Origin: Candidatus Nanoarchaeia archaeon
Lineage (GTDB): Archaea > Nanobdellota > Nanobdellia > Woesearchaeales > UBA525
Reading direction: 5' to 3'
DNA: 64,000 nt
NCBI GenBank assembly: GCA_028279755.1
Contig: JANQNB010000018.1
Coordinates: 1 to 64,000 of the forward strand
Shown here one piece after another: positions 32,530 to 41,401 of this stretch (its first letter is position 1; each line of letters opens with the position of its first letter). Both the position numbers and the translations under genes were made by a program. The notes beneath the pieces are model-generated. The model had not been told where the DNA came from. It did no database searches and saw only the letters and a list, made by a program, of their open reading frames with translations.

Positions 32530-34011
32530 ATGAAAGGAGCGGTTACACGAGGGAAGATAGCGACACACGCCACTGGCATGCTGGTCGTGTTCACCTATGA
32601 GGACAAGGAGACAGCAGAATACAAGACAGTCGAGAAAGCGCTCAAGGCAGAGCTTGCTGAGCTCAAGAAGAGCAAGGAGTTCGAAGGCAAGAAGCTGCAA
32701 GCAGCGATGCTGCGCACTCCGAAACAGAAATTCAAGAAAGTGCTCCTGCTCGGCTTGGGCAAGCAGAAAGAGATGAGCATCGAAACACTGCGACGCGCTG
32801 CCGGCAGCGCAGCGAAGATCGCGCGCGAATTCTCAGCAGAGCTCACCATCCCCTTCCTCGCGAGCACGAGCGTAAAAGGGCTCAGCGAGGCTGTTCAAGC
32901 GATCACTGAAGGCCTGGTGCTTGGCCATTACCGCTTCCTCCAATACAAGACCCAGAATCTTGAAGAGATCAAATTCCTGAAGAATTTCACAATCCTTGTC
33001 GAGGCAGCAAGCCAGCAAGGAGCGGCGAAGAAAGGCCTTGAGCGTGGCATGATCCTCAGCGAGGCAGCGAACTACACCCGCGACCTGGTGAACATACCAG
33101 CCATGGATATGCACCCGGCAAGCCTGGAAGCGGCAGCGAGAAAGCTCGCGAAACAGCACAAGCTCGGCTTCAAGGTGTTCCAGGCGCCGGAATTGAAAAA
33201 ACGCAAGATGAACGCCATCCTCGCTGTCGGCCAGGGCTCTGCGATCAAACCGAGAATGCTCATCCTCGAATACAAGAAACCAGGCGCGAAGCAGCATCTC
33301 ATCTTCTGCGGCAAAGGAGTCACGTACGACGCTGGCGGATACAACATCAAGATGAAGATGATGGAATACATGAAAGACGACATGGGTGGCGCAGCCGCCT
33401 TGCTTGGCATGCTCTCGGCGCTGGCGCAACTCAAAGTGAAAGCCCATGTCACTGTCATTATCGGCGCAGTCGAGAACCTGATCAGCGGCGACGCTTACAA
33501 GCCAGGCGACGTTGTGAAAGCCATGAACGGGAAGACGATCGAAGTCCTGAACACTGACGCTGAAGGCCGGATCGTGCTCGCAGACTGCCTCAGCTACGCC
33601 AGCACCCTGAAAGCAAGCAAGATCATCGACATCGCGACATTGACCGGTGCGGCAATGGTCGCTTTGGGTCCGATTGCAGCAGCAGTGTGCTCACCAAGCG
33701 ACAAGATCGCAGAATCTATCGTCGCTGCAGGCGAGGTTTCAGGCGATCGCGCCTGGCGCATTCCGATGTGGGACGACTACAAGGAAGACATCAAGTCAGA
33801 TATCGCTGACGTGAAGAACCTGGGCTTCCAGTTCTACGCAGGCATCACCGCAGGCGCGACCTTCCTGCAGGAGTTCGTGGAAAAACCTGAGAAATGGGCG
33901 CACATCGACATCGGCGCCGCAGTCTTCGAAGAGCGCGAACGTCCGTACATCCCGAAAGGCGCAACCGGCTGGGGCGTCAGGATATTGACAAATTATGTAG
34001 AGAATAACTAG
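32530..34011 (+). CDS. pepA: Cytosolic leucyl aminopeptidase, M17 family
   Basis: 493 residues. The C-terminal catalytic domain shows the two-metal ligands and catalytic residues: FCGKGVTYDAGGYNIK, MKDDMGGAAALLG and NTDAEGRIVLADCL (catalytic Arg in EGR). The N-terminal macro-like domain (to about residue 170) is present. It removes N-terminal residues from peptides, probably in protein turnover. The stop codon shares four bases with the stop of the convergent membrane gene. Confidence 0.93.
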   Translation: MKGAVTRGKIATHATGMLVVFTYEDKETAEYKTVEKALKAELAELKKSKEFEGKKLQAAMLRTPKQKFKKVLLLGLGKQKEMSIETLRRAAGSAAKIAREFSAELTIPFLASTSVKGLSEAVQAITEGLVLGHYRFLQYKTQNLEEIKFLKNFTILVEAASQQGAAKKGLERGMILSEAANYTRDLVNIPAMDMHPASLEAAARKLAKQHKLGFKVFQAPELKKRKMNAILAVGQGSAIKPRMLILEYKKPGAKQHLIFCGKGVTYDAGGYNIKMKMMEYMKDDMGGAAALLGMLSALAQLKVKAHVTVIIGAVENLISGDAYKPGDVVKAMNGKTIEVLNTDAEGRIVLADCLSYASTLKASKIIDIATLTGAAMVALGPIAAAVCSPSDKIAESIVAAGEVSGDRAWRIPMWDDYKEDIKSDIADVKNLGFQFYAGITAGATFLQEFVEKPEKWAHIDIGAAVFEERERPYIPKGATGWGVRILTNYVENN

Positions 34012-34736
34012 TCTTTTGCACGAATAAGATTATCTGTAATTTCTTCATGTTTTCTGATATATGCCTCGACGAACACGTATAACAATGAAACTATAATTAA
34101 GATAATTCCCGACCAGAAAACACCATAAATTTGTTTGAAAGTGAGGAAAATATTTCCACCAATCAAGAAAGCTAGAAGTGCAGTGTTGTGATGACGTAGA
34201 CGCGCTTCTTCTCGTTCTCTCAAATGAATATTCTTCTCTTTTTTTATCTGATTCTTGATTGTTTCTCTTAGCACGAACTCTTTCTTTCGGTTTTTTTTCT
34301 TTGCGAAGTGTTTCACTCCACTGAGTGCGAGAGATCCGGTAATCAGTAAAATACTGATTGGGAAGATGATCCCAAACCACACAAGGAGAGTATTTGTACC
34401 AAGAATGATTACTTTTTGAAGCAAGACGGGCCATTTTGAAATGGTTTCGAATCCAATCATCAGGAGCATAAAGATTCCTATTACCAATACATTGATGTTG
34501 AGTGTAAATTCTAAGAATCCAATTCTCCAGGGTGAGTTTTCAATGATGTTTTTTCCGCACCTCAGGAAAGCGTATGAACATAAATATGAGGCGATGATAA
34601 ATGAATATGCCAATGCAACTTCGCTTGCTTTATTGGGTGAATAAACTTCGAAAAGAAGCTCAAGAAAAACAATCAAAAAGATTGCTATAGTGGCGTTGAA
34701 TGTAAGCAGTTTTCTAACTTCTTCAAATTTAGTCAT
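34008..34736 (-). CDS. Multi-pass membrane protein of unknown function
   Basis: About 242 residues from ATG 34736. Hydrophobic segments occur near residues 18-35, 41-58, 75-95, 105-135, 200-215 and 218-235, with a strongly basic cytoplasmic-looking stretch (KKKNRKKEFVLRETIKNQIKKEK) in between. The gene is distinctly A/T-rich compared with its neighbours, suggesting transfer or a different expression class. No family recognised. Confidence 0.6.
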   Translation of the reverse strand: MTKFEEVRKLLTFNATIAIFLIVFLELLFEVYSPNKASEVALAYSFIIASYLCSYAFLRCGKNIIENSPWRIGFLEFTLNINVLVIGIFMLLMIGFETISKWPVLLQKVIILGTNTLLVWFGIIFPISILLITGSLALSGVKHFAKKKNRKKEFVLRETIKNQIKKEKNIHLREREEARLRHHNTALLAFLIGGNIFLTFKQIYGVFWSGIILIIVSLLYVFVEAYIRKHEEITDNLIRAKD

Positions 34737-34788
34737 CACTAAAAAGTAAGAACCACTCACTTATGAATTTTGTGGTACTTTCTTGCGA

Positions 34789-34799
34789 CAGTTATTTAA
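34789..34799 (+). promoter_or_regulatory. TATA box for malate dehydrogenase
   Basis: GTTATTTAAAT about 27 nt before ATG 34823. Confidence 0.5.
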
Positions 34800-34822
34800 A
34801 TTTGGCATAAGTTCAAGCGACA

Positions 34823-35752
34823 ATGACAAAAGCAGCAATCATCGGCGCCGGCTATGTCGGCAGCACAGCAGCGTATGTTCTCGCAATGAAAGGGCTTGTG
34901 GATGAAGTCGCGCTCGTCGACATCCTGGACAAGCCGACACAAGGCAAAGCCTTGGATATCTACGAGGGTACAGGCGTGTTCGGGCTCGACGTCAAAGTCA
35001 AAGGCGGGCATGACTATTCGCTTATTGACGGCAGCGACGTCGTCGTCATCACCGCAGGCGTGCCGCGGAAGCCGGACCAGAAACGCGAAGACACGCTCAA
35101 GGTCAACGCGAAGATCATGAAAGACGTGATGTCGCAGGTGCAGGCGCACGCGCCTGACGCGATCATCGTCATCGTCTCGAATCCATTAGACGCGATGACC
35201 TACCTCGCTGCCAAAGAAAGCGGTATCGACAAGCAGAAGATCGTTGGCATGGCAGGCACGCTTGACACGACACGATTCAAGACCTTTATCAGTGAGAAGA
35301 GTGGTGTTGGTCCTGGAAAGATCGAAGCGATGGTGTTGGGCGGCCATGGCGATCTGATGGTTCCTCTTTCCCGACTGGCCACCGTTGATGGAAAGCCGTT
35401 GCACACAGCCTTGAGTGATGAGATCATTAAGGGTCTTGAGGACAGGACTAGGAAGGGCGGCGCTGAGATCGTCAACCTGCTCGGCAACGGCAGCGCGTAC
35501 TTCGCAGTCGGCGGCGCGATCTACGAAGTCCTGGAAGCGATCTTCACAGAGAACGGCAAGGTCGTACCGGTCAGTGCCTGGCTGAGCGGCCAGTACGGCA
35601 TGACTGACTTGTTTCTCGGCGTGCCCTGCAAGCTCGACAAGAACGGGGTTCAAGAGATCGTCGAGCTCGACCTCAACGAGGATGAGCTTGCCGCCCTGCA
35701 GCAAAGCGGCGATGCTGTCAAGGAACTCATAAAAGAATTAGATTCCATGTGA
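34823..35752 (+). CDS. mdh: NAD(P)-dependent malate dehydrogenase (LDH-like)
   Basis: 309 residues. Rossmann start AAIIGAGYVGSTAAYVL, the substrate loop GVPRKPDQKREDTL with Arg at the position that selects malate over lactate, VSNPLDAMTYLAA, and the catalytic pair Asp/His in GTLDTTRF and VLGGHGDLMVP. It interconverts malate and oxaloacetate. Assignment as MDH rather than LDH rests on that Arg. Confidence 0.9.
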   Translation: MTKAAIIGAGYVGSTAAYVLAMKGLVDEVALVDILDKPTQGKALDIYEGTGVFGLDVKVKGGHDYSLIDGSDVVVITAGVPRKPDQKREDTLKVNAKIMKDVMSQVQAHAPDAIIVIVSNPLDAMTYLAAKESGIDKQKIVGMAGTLDTTRFKTFISEKSGVGPGKIEAMVLGGHGDLMVPLSRLATVDGKPLHTALSDEIIKGLEDRTRKGGAEIVNLLGNGSAYFAVGGAIYEVLEAIFTENGKVVPVSAWLSGQYGMTDLFLGVPCKLDKNGVQEIVELDLNEDELAALQQSGDAVKELIKELDSM

Positions 35753-35843
35753 TTATTCTTATTTGACTTTTTCTCTCCGTAATTGTTATAAAGAGACCGA
35801 GGTCCGCTAGGGACAGGGAATAATGATTCTCGGAGGGCATACT

Positions 35844-37004
35844 ATGAGATCAGAAACACGGCATTTTTTCACCTCAGAAAGCGTCACTGAGGGGCACCCG
35901 GACAAGGTCTGCGACCAGATCAGCGATGCAGTCTATGACGAGATGGTCACGCAGGACAAGGAAGCGCACGCAGGCGTCGAATGCTTCGCAACCACTGGCC
36001 TGGTGCTCGTCGGCGGCGAAGCCAAGACCAGCGCGTACGTCAACATCCAGGAAGTCGTCAGGAACACGCTGAAAGAGATCGGCTATGACAAGAGCGAATA
36101 CGGTTTCTGCTGCGACGACGTCGGCGTGATTGTCACCCTGCATGAACAAAGTCCGGATATCGCGCAAGGCGTCGAGGCTGACAAGGGCGAGCACAAGGAG
36201 CAAGGCGCAGGCGATCAAGGCCTGATGTTCGGCTACGCGACCGACGAGACGCCAGAGCTCATGCCCTTGACAGTGGTACTCGCGCACAAGCTCACCAAGA
36301 AGCTCTCAGAAGTCCGCAAGGACGGCACTCTCAGTTACTTGCGTCCTGACGGCAAAAGCCAGGTGACGATCGAATTCGACAACGGCAAAGCATTGCGGGC
36401 AGAAGCTATCGTCCTCGCAGCGCACCATGCAGAAGAGATCACCCTGGAACAATTGCGGAAAGATCTCAAGAAGCACGTGATCGAGCCGATCTGCGGCAAA
36501 TGGATCGACGACAAGACCAAGATCTTCATCAACGAAACCGGGCGATTCGTGCTCGGCGGTCCTCCAGCAGACGCAGGCCTGACTGGCAGGAAGATTATTG
36601 TGGATACGTACGGCGGGGTCGGCGCGCACGGCGGCGGCTGCTTCTCTGGCAAGGACCCGAGCAAGGTCGACCGGAGCGCGAGCTACATGGCTCGCCACAT
36701 CGCCAAGAACATCGTGGCAGCAGGCCTTGCCAAGCGCTGCGAAGTGCAACTGGCATATTCGATCGGCGTTGCCGAGCCTGTCGGGCTTCTGGTGAACACC
36801 TATGGCACGAACAGCATCCCGGAAGACAAGATCGTCGCGCTGGTCAAGGAGCACTTTCCTTTGACGCCGGCAGGCATCATCAAGGCGCTCGATCTCAAAC
36901 GGCCGATCTACAAGAAGACAGCAGCCTACGGCCACTTTGGCAGGGATGATCCTGACTTCACCTGGGAGAAGACTGACAAGGTAGAAGCGCTGAAAAAAGG
37001 TTAA
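35844..37004 (+). CDS. metK: S-adenosylmethionine synthase, bacterial type
   Basis: 386 residues from ATG 35844 (GGAGGG upstream; an earlier ATG at 35823 lacks one). The sequence is the bacterial/eukaryotic MetK, not the distinct archaeal [57 protein letters not shown] and [19 protein letters not shown]. It makes SAM from methionine and ATP. A bacterial-type enzyme in an archaeal context points to gene transfer. A TGTTATAAAG box is at about 35784-35793; no SAM riboswitch is apparent. Confidence 0.93.
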   Translation: MRSETRHFFTSESVTEGHPDKVCDQISDAVYDEMVTQDKEAHAGVECFATTGLVLVGGEAKTSAYVNIQEVVRNTLKEIGYDKSEYGFCCDDVGVIVTLHEQSPDIAQGVEADKGEHKEQGAGDQGLMFGYATDETPELMPLTVVLAHKLTKKLSEVRKDGTLSYLRPDGKSQVTIEFDNGKALRAEAIVLAAHHAEEITLEQLRKDLKKHVIEPICGKWIDDKTKIFINETGRFVLGGPPADAGLTGRKIIVDTYGGVGAHGGGCFSGKDPSKVDRSASYMARHIAKNIVAAGLAKRCEVQLAYSIGVAEPVGLLVNTYGTNSIPEDKIVALVKEHFPLTPAGIIKALDLKRPIYKKTAAYGHFGRDDPDFTWEKTDKVEALKKG

Positions 37005-37011
37005 ACCGGTT

Positions 37012-37323
37012 TTAGCCCCAGGACTGCATCAGCTTCTGGCGATGCTCGCCTGCTTGCTTCATGCCGTCCATTTTGTTCATCCAGTAGGCCATGCTCGCAT
37101 TGACAGCCGCGTGCGCCATCTTGTCCATGGCTTCGCCGCGGTGCTTCTCCCAATGCTGCTTCATCTTATCCATCATCAGGCAATTCCACGCCTTGTCCGC
37201 GAGCTCCAGCATCATGTCAGAGCCGTCACAACTGCCCCATTCCGCGCTGCCGCATTTCTTGGTGGAACAGCAGCCAGACTTGCCGTGGCCTGTCGAACAA
37301 CTTCCATCACTACAATTTCCCAT
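37012..37323 (-). CDS. Small Cys/Met/His-rich protein, possible metal binder
   Basis: 103 residues from ATG 37323. The N-terminal 35 residues hold many Cys in pairs (NCSDGSC, SGCCSTKKC), and the rest is helical and Met/His/Trp-rich (MMDKMKQHWEKHRGEAMDKM). This composition suggests binding of copper, zinc or a similar metal in the cytoplasm. No family recognised. The copper transporter cluster is about 8 kb away. Confidence 0.6.
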   Translation of the reverse strand: MGNCSDGSCSTGHGKSGCCSTKKCGSAEWGSCDGSDMMLELADKAWNCLMMDKMKQHWEKHRGEAMDKMAHAAVNASMAYWMNKMDGMKQAGEHRQKLMQSWG

Positions 37324-37431
37324 AGATATCACCAAAACGAGTGAACGCTGGATCAGATGTAAGCATATCCCTTGGACATCAAAAGAAGAATTTGAAAAAA
37401 AGGATGTTTCGGCGCTTGCGGGTGCGCTCTG

Positions 37432-37881
37432 CTATGTGATTCTGCGAAGGAAGTCTGCATAGCGCTTTCTCAGCGCATCTGGAACATGTCCGTGTATATC
37501 TTGTTCTCGAATAACCCATTTTTGCAAGCGTTCCCCATGCACGCTGAAGATACCAGCATTCAGCTCTTTCTGTCCCACAGAATATCTGTCAGCGACTGTT
37601 CCGTTGTGATGGTGCCAGACCCCATTATCATAATCCCAGCCAGCTTCCATGCTCACTTCGAGATCTCCCATAACTCCCCTGAACTGGATTGATGATACTC
37701 GCTCGTTTGCTCCCTCGAAGAAATTCGCTCGCGCACCGAGAAAGAAAGCATAGAACTGATTCCCTGCTATCCGAATTGCTATGAGGTCGCCCGGACTTTT
37801 CAATTGCCGGCTTGCATAGAACGCGCTCAGCGACGTGATCCGTTCCCCTTGCTCCAACAAGTAGCTCTCTGCCACGCTCAT
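37432..37881 (-). CDS. Unknown soluble protein
   Basis: 149 residues, no signal or membrane segment. Alternating strand-like stretches (DLIAIRIAGNQFYAFFLGAR, SSIQFRGVMGDLEVSM) suggest a beta-rich fold, followed by a charged helical C terminus. A TATA box GGTTTAAATATTG lies at about 37903-37913. Function unknown. Confidence 0.55.
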   Translation of the reverse strand: MSVAESYLLEQGERITSLSAFYASRQLKSPGDLIAIRIAGNQFYAFFLGARANFFEGANERVSSIQFRGVMGDLEVSMEAGWDYDNGVWHHHNGTVADRYSVGQKELNAGIFSVHGERLQKWVIREQDIHGHVPDALRKRYADFLRRIT

Positions 37882-37926
37882 AGCTCCTGGGAAGTGAACA
37901 CAATATTTAAACCTAACTCGTAGAAC

Positions 37927-37972
37927 GCCTCCGTCCGGACAGTCTCACTGACGTTCGAAGTCCGGCGGAGGC
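37927..37972. repeat. tRNA-derived inverted repeat 1
   Basis: GCCTCCG-T-CCGGAC pairs with GTCCGG-CGGAGGC: 13 bp with one bulged T. The left arm equals the 3' acceptor end of tRNA-Asn (38111 onward, minus strand). Confidence 0.7.
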
Positions 37973-37996
37973 CTCGAAAGGCTACGCCTTGAGTAC

Positions 37997-38072
37997 GCCT
38001 CCGTCCGGATTTGAACCGGACAATCTCGTTCGCGTTGCTCACTCGAAGCCCGGTTCAAATCTCGAAGGAGGC
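37997..38072. repeat. tRNA-derived inverted repeat 2
   Basis: The first 24 bases are identical to the 3' end of tRNA-Asn at 38111-38134 (acceptor plus T arm). GATTTGAACCGG pairs with CCGGTTCAAATC, and GCCTCC with GGAGGC. It lacks a D arm and an anticodon arm, so it is not a tRNA. Confidence 0.8.
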
Positions 38073-38081
38073 CCAGAATGA

Positions 38082-38100
38082 GTGGGGCTTACAGCCCCAC
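38082..38100. repeat. Perfect hairpin between tRNA-Asn and the tRNA-derived repeats
   Basis: GTGGGGCT, loop TAC, AGCCCCAC. It lies 10 nt downstream of the tRNA 3' end and could help terminate or process the tRNA transcript. Confidence 0.55.
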
Positions 38101-38110
38101 GAATGATGAC

Positions 38111-38184
38111 GCCTCCGTCCGGATTTGAACCGGAGACCTGTCGGTTAACAGCCGACCGCTCGAACCAGACTAAGCTACGGAGGC
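38111..38184 (-). tRNA. tRNA-Asn (anticodon GTT)
   Basis: 74 nt folding as a full cloverleaf: acceptor GCCTCCG/CGGAGGC, D arm with GCTTAGTCTGG, anticodon arm CGGCTGTTAACCG with GTT, T arm CCGGTTCAAATCCGG. No intron; CCA is not encoded. A TATA box on the minus strand lies at 38211-38220. Confidence 0.95.
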
Positions 38185-38210
38185 AATACAGGGCGAGAGG
38201 CGTTAAGGCG

Positions 38211-38220
38211 TTTATAAAGC
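38211..38220 (-). promoter_or_regulatory. TATA box for tRNA-Asn
   Basis: GCTTTATAAA (minus strand) about 27 nt upstream of the tRNA 5' end. Confidence 0.6.
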
Positions 38221-38246
38221 TTACTCACTGGTCATATGCAGCAAAT

Positions 38247-38258
38247 CCTTATATAACC
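38247..38258 (+). promoter_or_regulatory. TATA box for the Hel308 half gene
   Basis: CCTTATATAACC about 25 nt before ATG 38278. It shows that the shortened gene has a genuine leaderless promoter and is not a random fragment. Confidence 0.6.
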
Positions 38259-38277
38259 GCTCCTGCACCACAGAGCT

Positions 38278-39864
38278 ATGTCTCGCACAGTCACAGTCGA
38301 CCAGCCCAGCAGCGACATGGTCATCAATATCTCCTTAGACACGCTCGCGAAGCAGAAACAAGCGCTCGTGTTCTGCAATACCAAGCGAGGCGCTGAAAGC
38401 CAGGCTGAACGGGTAGCGCAGAAGATCAAGACGAATGATACAGCACTGGCAAAGCTCGCTTTGGACATCCTCAAAGCGCTGCCAAGCCCGACAAAGCAGT
38501 GTAAGCGCCTTGCACGGTGTATTGAGAAAGGCACGGCGTTCCATCACGCCGGGCTGCATTCCAAGCAACGCGATTTAATTGAGACCAAGTTCCGGGAGGG
38601 TGTGGTGAAGGTCATCTGCTCCACGCCGACACTGGCGATGGGACTTGACCTGCCTGCTTTCCGCGTTATCATCCGTGATCTGAAGCGTTTTGGCGGTGGC
38701 GGCTCGTGGGGGATGAACGACATCCCGGTCTTGGAGTATCATCAGATGGCAGGCAGAGCTGGCCGGCCAGGCATGGAAGATTATGGCGAAGCGATCATTC
38801 TCGCTGAGACTAAAGACCAAAAGGAAATGCGTGCAGAGCAATACATCCATGGCGAACCAGAACAGATCTTCTCCAAGCTCGCGGTCGAGCCAGTACTTCG
38901 TACGTATGTGCTCAGTTTGATAGCTTCCGAATTCATCGCGACGTATGATGGCTTGTATGAGTTCTTCGGCAAGACCTTTTACGCAAAACAATACGGTGAC
39001 ACGACCAAGCTGAACAACATCCTGGACATGATGGTGCAGCAGCTTGAGGAGTGGGAATTCCTCAAAGTGGCTGACAGCGAAGTCAATGGCGACTTTGTGT
39101 CAGCCAATGAAGTCCGCGACGGGAAACTCGAAGCCACATTGTTGGGAAAGCGTGTTGCTGAATTGTATCTTGATCCCTACACTGCGCATTTCCTGATCAC
39201 TTGCTTGAAGCGCGCGACTGACAAAGGCATGCAGGACTTTGCCATCCTGCACATGCTCGCTTCATGCTTGGAAATGCGACCTTTGCTCCGTCCGCGGGTG
39301 AAAGAACTCGATGAGCTGGTCGAGCGGACGAACAAATACATTGGCGAACTGCTCGCGCCAGAACCATCGCAGTACAGCGAGGAATACGAAGAATTCCTGA
39401 AGACGATGAAGACGGCAGTGTTTTTCCAGGACTGGATCGATGAGATCCAAGAAGATGTCCTGTTAGAGACTTTGGGCATCGCACCAGGCGAAGTCAGGTC
39501 GAAGCTTGAGCGTGCAGATTGGCTTGTGTATGCAACTGAAGAATTGGCACGGATCTTGAACTACCAAATGTTCAGGACGCCACTGGCAAAGATGCGCTTG
39601 CGACTCAAACATGGAGCTAAAGAAGAACTTCTTCCACTCCTTAAGCTCAGAGGAATTGGTAGAGTGAGGGCGAGAAAATTACATAATAGTAGAATTAAGA
39701 GTATTGAATTAGTAAAGAAAGCAGATTACGCAACACTCGCGTCTCTCGTCGGGAAAAAGACTGCCTTGAGCATCAAGAAGCAAGTCGGCCAGGACCTTGC
39801 GCCAGAAAAAGTCCAAGTGAAAACAGGAAAGAGAAAAGGACAGAAGAGTGTGAAGGATTTCTAA
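38278..39864 (+). CDS. Hel308-like Ski2-family helicase, C-terminal part only
   Basis: 528 residues. It begins just before the second RecA domain: ALVFCNTKRGAESQAE (motif IV region), FHHAGLHSKQRDLIE, VICSTPTLAMGLDLPAFRVII (motif V) and YHQMAGRAGRPG (motif VI). The winged helix, ratchet domain and a C-terminal helix-hairpin-helix (LRGIGRVRARKLHNSRI) follow. The whole first RecA domain with the Walker A and DEAH-type motifs, about 200 residues, is absent. Its own promoter suggests a split gene with the first half elsewhere. Hel308 acts at stalled replication forks. Confidence 0.85.
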   Translation: MSRTVTVDQPSSDMVINISLDTLAKQKQALVFCNTKRGAESQAERVAQKIKTNDTALAKLALDILKALPSPTKQCKRLARCIEKGTAFHHAGLHSKQRDLIETKFREGVVKVICSTPTLAMGLDLPAFRVIIRDLKRFGGGGSWGMNDIPVLEYHQMAGRAGRPGMEDYGEAIILAETKDQKEMRAEQYIHGEPEQIFSKLAVEPVLRTYVLSLIASEFIATYDGLYEFFGKTFYAKQYGDTTKLNNILDMMVQQLEEWEFLKVADSEVNGDFVSANEVRDGKLEATLLGKRVAELYLDPYTAHFLITCLKRATDKGMQDFAILHMLASCLEMRPLLRPRVKELDELVERTNKYIGELLAPEPSQYSEEYEEFLKTMKTAVFFQDWIDEIQEDVLLETLGIAPGEVRSKLERADWLVYATEELARILNYQMFRTPLAKMRLRLKHGAKEELLPLLKLRGIGRVRARKLHNSRIKSIELVKKADYATLASLVGKKTALSIKKQVGQDLAPEKVQVKTGKRKGQKSVKDF

Positions 39865-41210
39865 CCGTTGGTTGGTGGGCCGATAGCGTGTTGGCTGGCT
39901 GAAGTCTCGTAGTGTACTGAATTGATGATGTTTGCCAGAAGAGTTGCATGCGATCGTTCGCGGATGAATGGCAATTCAAGAATCTCTGGTGGTTGTGGAA
40001 TCGTATCTGGAAGATAGAGAGCTTCCATACCCATGTTGTTCATCTGCAGCAGGCGAGCATACGCGTCTTTAACAAAAAGTCCGTGGGATAACGCGATGTG
40101 GAAAGCCTTCACACCTAGTTTTACCATTGCATCCATACCTTGCATCAGTGTCCCAAGTGTACCGCCAATATCGTCAGCACCGCAGACCGTTTCAATACCT
40201 TCTTCATAGTTCTGAATTGCGTGAACAACCTTTCTGCCTCTACGCGTAGCTTGCATGTAAATTGGGTGCAGCTGCAGCTGGGTTACGAGCTTTTCATACC
40301 GGTTCACGCTTCCAGCATCCCAGTATGCCCATCCAACATTCTTCTTTCCTTTGAATGGCGAGAATATCTCAAGCAATGAGCTGAATGGATTCACCATTTT
40401 GCATGTGAAATTTGCCGGGAAAAAGCCTCGAATATCGTCACTATGAGGATCGTAGCTGATCACTCCATCTGCGCCAGCGGCAACAAAAAGGTCAGCGACA
40501 AGGCGAGCCAATGTTGCTTCTCTCATCATTGCAGTTGGGTGGTTCTGACGCCCATAGGCGTAGTAAGGCATGATTACTGTAATATGTCCAGGATTGTGTT
40601 CGGCAAGAGTCCTGATGTAATCGTAGGTTTCCATCAGGTTGCCATCAAGCAAGGTCTCACTTACTATCTCCTTGAAGATACGATACGGCCCGTCAGATTC
40701 CTCTTGCAGACCGTCTTGAACAACTTTATCCAGGGTGATGCCGTCGCGAAGCCAACCAGCTTTTTCAAACGCACCGAAAAGACGTTGGAAACGGTCAGAT
40801 GCGAAGGACGGATCATACGCTGAAACGAAAACGAAAACGTCACTGCCATCAACAGATTCGAGAATTCGAGGAATGAGTTCCCCATCTCCGTGTTGTCGGC
40901 GTTCGATATCCAGAAGCTTAAGGTCAAAACGCTCATCCTTTTTGTAATACAAAGGATGATGTTCATTCAGCAGTGCATTGTATGCATCAATGGTTCTTCG
41001 TGCCAAGAACCGTCCAGACGGGGTTGTAGCAAAAGTGAGTCGCTTCCTGCTGCTCTGCAGTTCGACTGGCAATACTGCGTGGTAGAGTGGGTGAATGAAT
41101 CCATCGCGTTCTGTTGGCCTGGCAGACTCCAATTCAACAAGAAAGCGCAGCTTTTCCTCTGGAGACATACTTGCCAGATTCACGATGAGTGGAGACTCAT
41201 CTCCTGCCAT
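39861..41210 (-). CDS. Ribose-phosphate pyrophosphokinase (PRPP synthetase) family protein
   Basis: 449 residues, longer than the usual 290-320. Recognisable PRPP synthetase elements: MPYYAYGRQNHP (the YxRQ-type loop), REATLARLVADLFVAAGADGVISYDPHSDDIRGFF, and a PRPP-loop region GADDIGGTLGTLMQGM. The standard VDDxxxTGGT loop is altered, and extra N-terminal sequence is present. It could make PRPP or be a diverged relative. Its stop overlaps the Hel308 gene stop by 4 nt. TATA box at about 41237-41246. Confidence 0.75.
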   Translation of the reverse strand: MAGDESPLIVNLASMSPEEKLRFLVELESARPTERDGFIHPLYHAVLPVELQSSRKRLTFATTPSGRFLARRTIDAYNALLNEHHPLYYKKDERFDLKLLDIERRQHGDGELIPRILESVDGSDVFVFVSAYDPSFASDRFQRLFGAFEKAGWLRDGITLDKVVQDGLQEESDGPYRIFKEIVSETLLDGNLMETYDYIRTLAEHNPGHITVIMPYYAYGRQNHPTAMMREATLARLVADLFVAAGADGVISYDPHSDDIRGFFPANFTCKMVNPFSSLLEIFSPFKGKKNVGWAYWDAGSVNRYEKLVTQLQLHPIYMQATRRGRKVVHAIQNYEEGIETVCGADDIGGTLGTLMQGMDAMVKLGVKAFHIALSHGLFVKDAYARLLQMNNMGMEALYLPDTIPQPPEILELPFIRERSHATLLANIINSVHYETSASQHAIGPPTNG

Positions 41211-41280
41211 TTTATAGAAGGAATGATGAGCTGCTTTTATACTTTACCATTTAAAAGTGGAGACATTTAATCCACCGTCA

Positions 41281-41291
41281 CTTTTATAAAC
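41281..41291 (+). promoter_or_regulatory. TATA box for rps15
   Basis: CTTTTATAAAC, about 115 nt before the S15 start codon, so this transcript has a long leader, unlike most genes here. Confidence 0.55.
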
Positions 41292-41309
41292 GAACCAGGG
41301 CTCTCAGCT

Positions 41310-41401
41310 GCTATCGCGGAGAGGAAGCGCGGTTAGCCGCTGGCTGGCTTCGCTTCACTGGATGCAGATTCTCTGATCCATCCGTACAAAAAGGTGAAAC
41401 C
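41310..41401 (+). promoter_or_regulatory. Structured 5' leader of rps15
   Basis: About 90 nt of untranslated leader. A hairpin GGAT-G-CAGA/TCTG-ATCC sits at 41360-41379, and GCGG/CCGC and CGCG/CGCG pairings occur upstream. AAAGGTGA precedes the start codon. It could be an autoregulatory S15-binding site, as in bacteria, or an embedded small RNA; this is inference. Confidence 0.4.

Noticed and set aside
35785-35843. A SAM riboswitch before metK
   Set aside because: The leader after the TATA box is only about 30 nt, too short for any known SAM aptamer.
37997-38072. A second tRNA gene next to tRNA-Asn
   Set aside because: It has the acceptor and T-arm sequence, but the rest is its own complement, with no D arm or anticodon arm.
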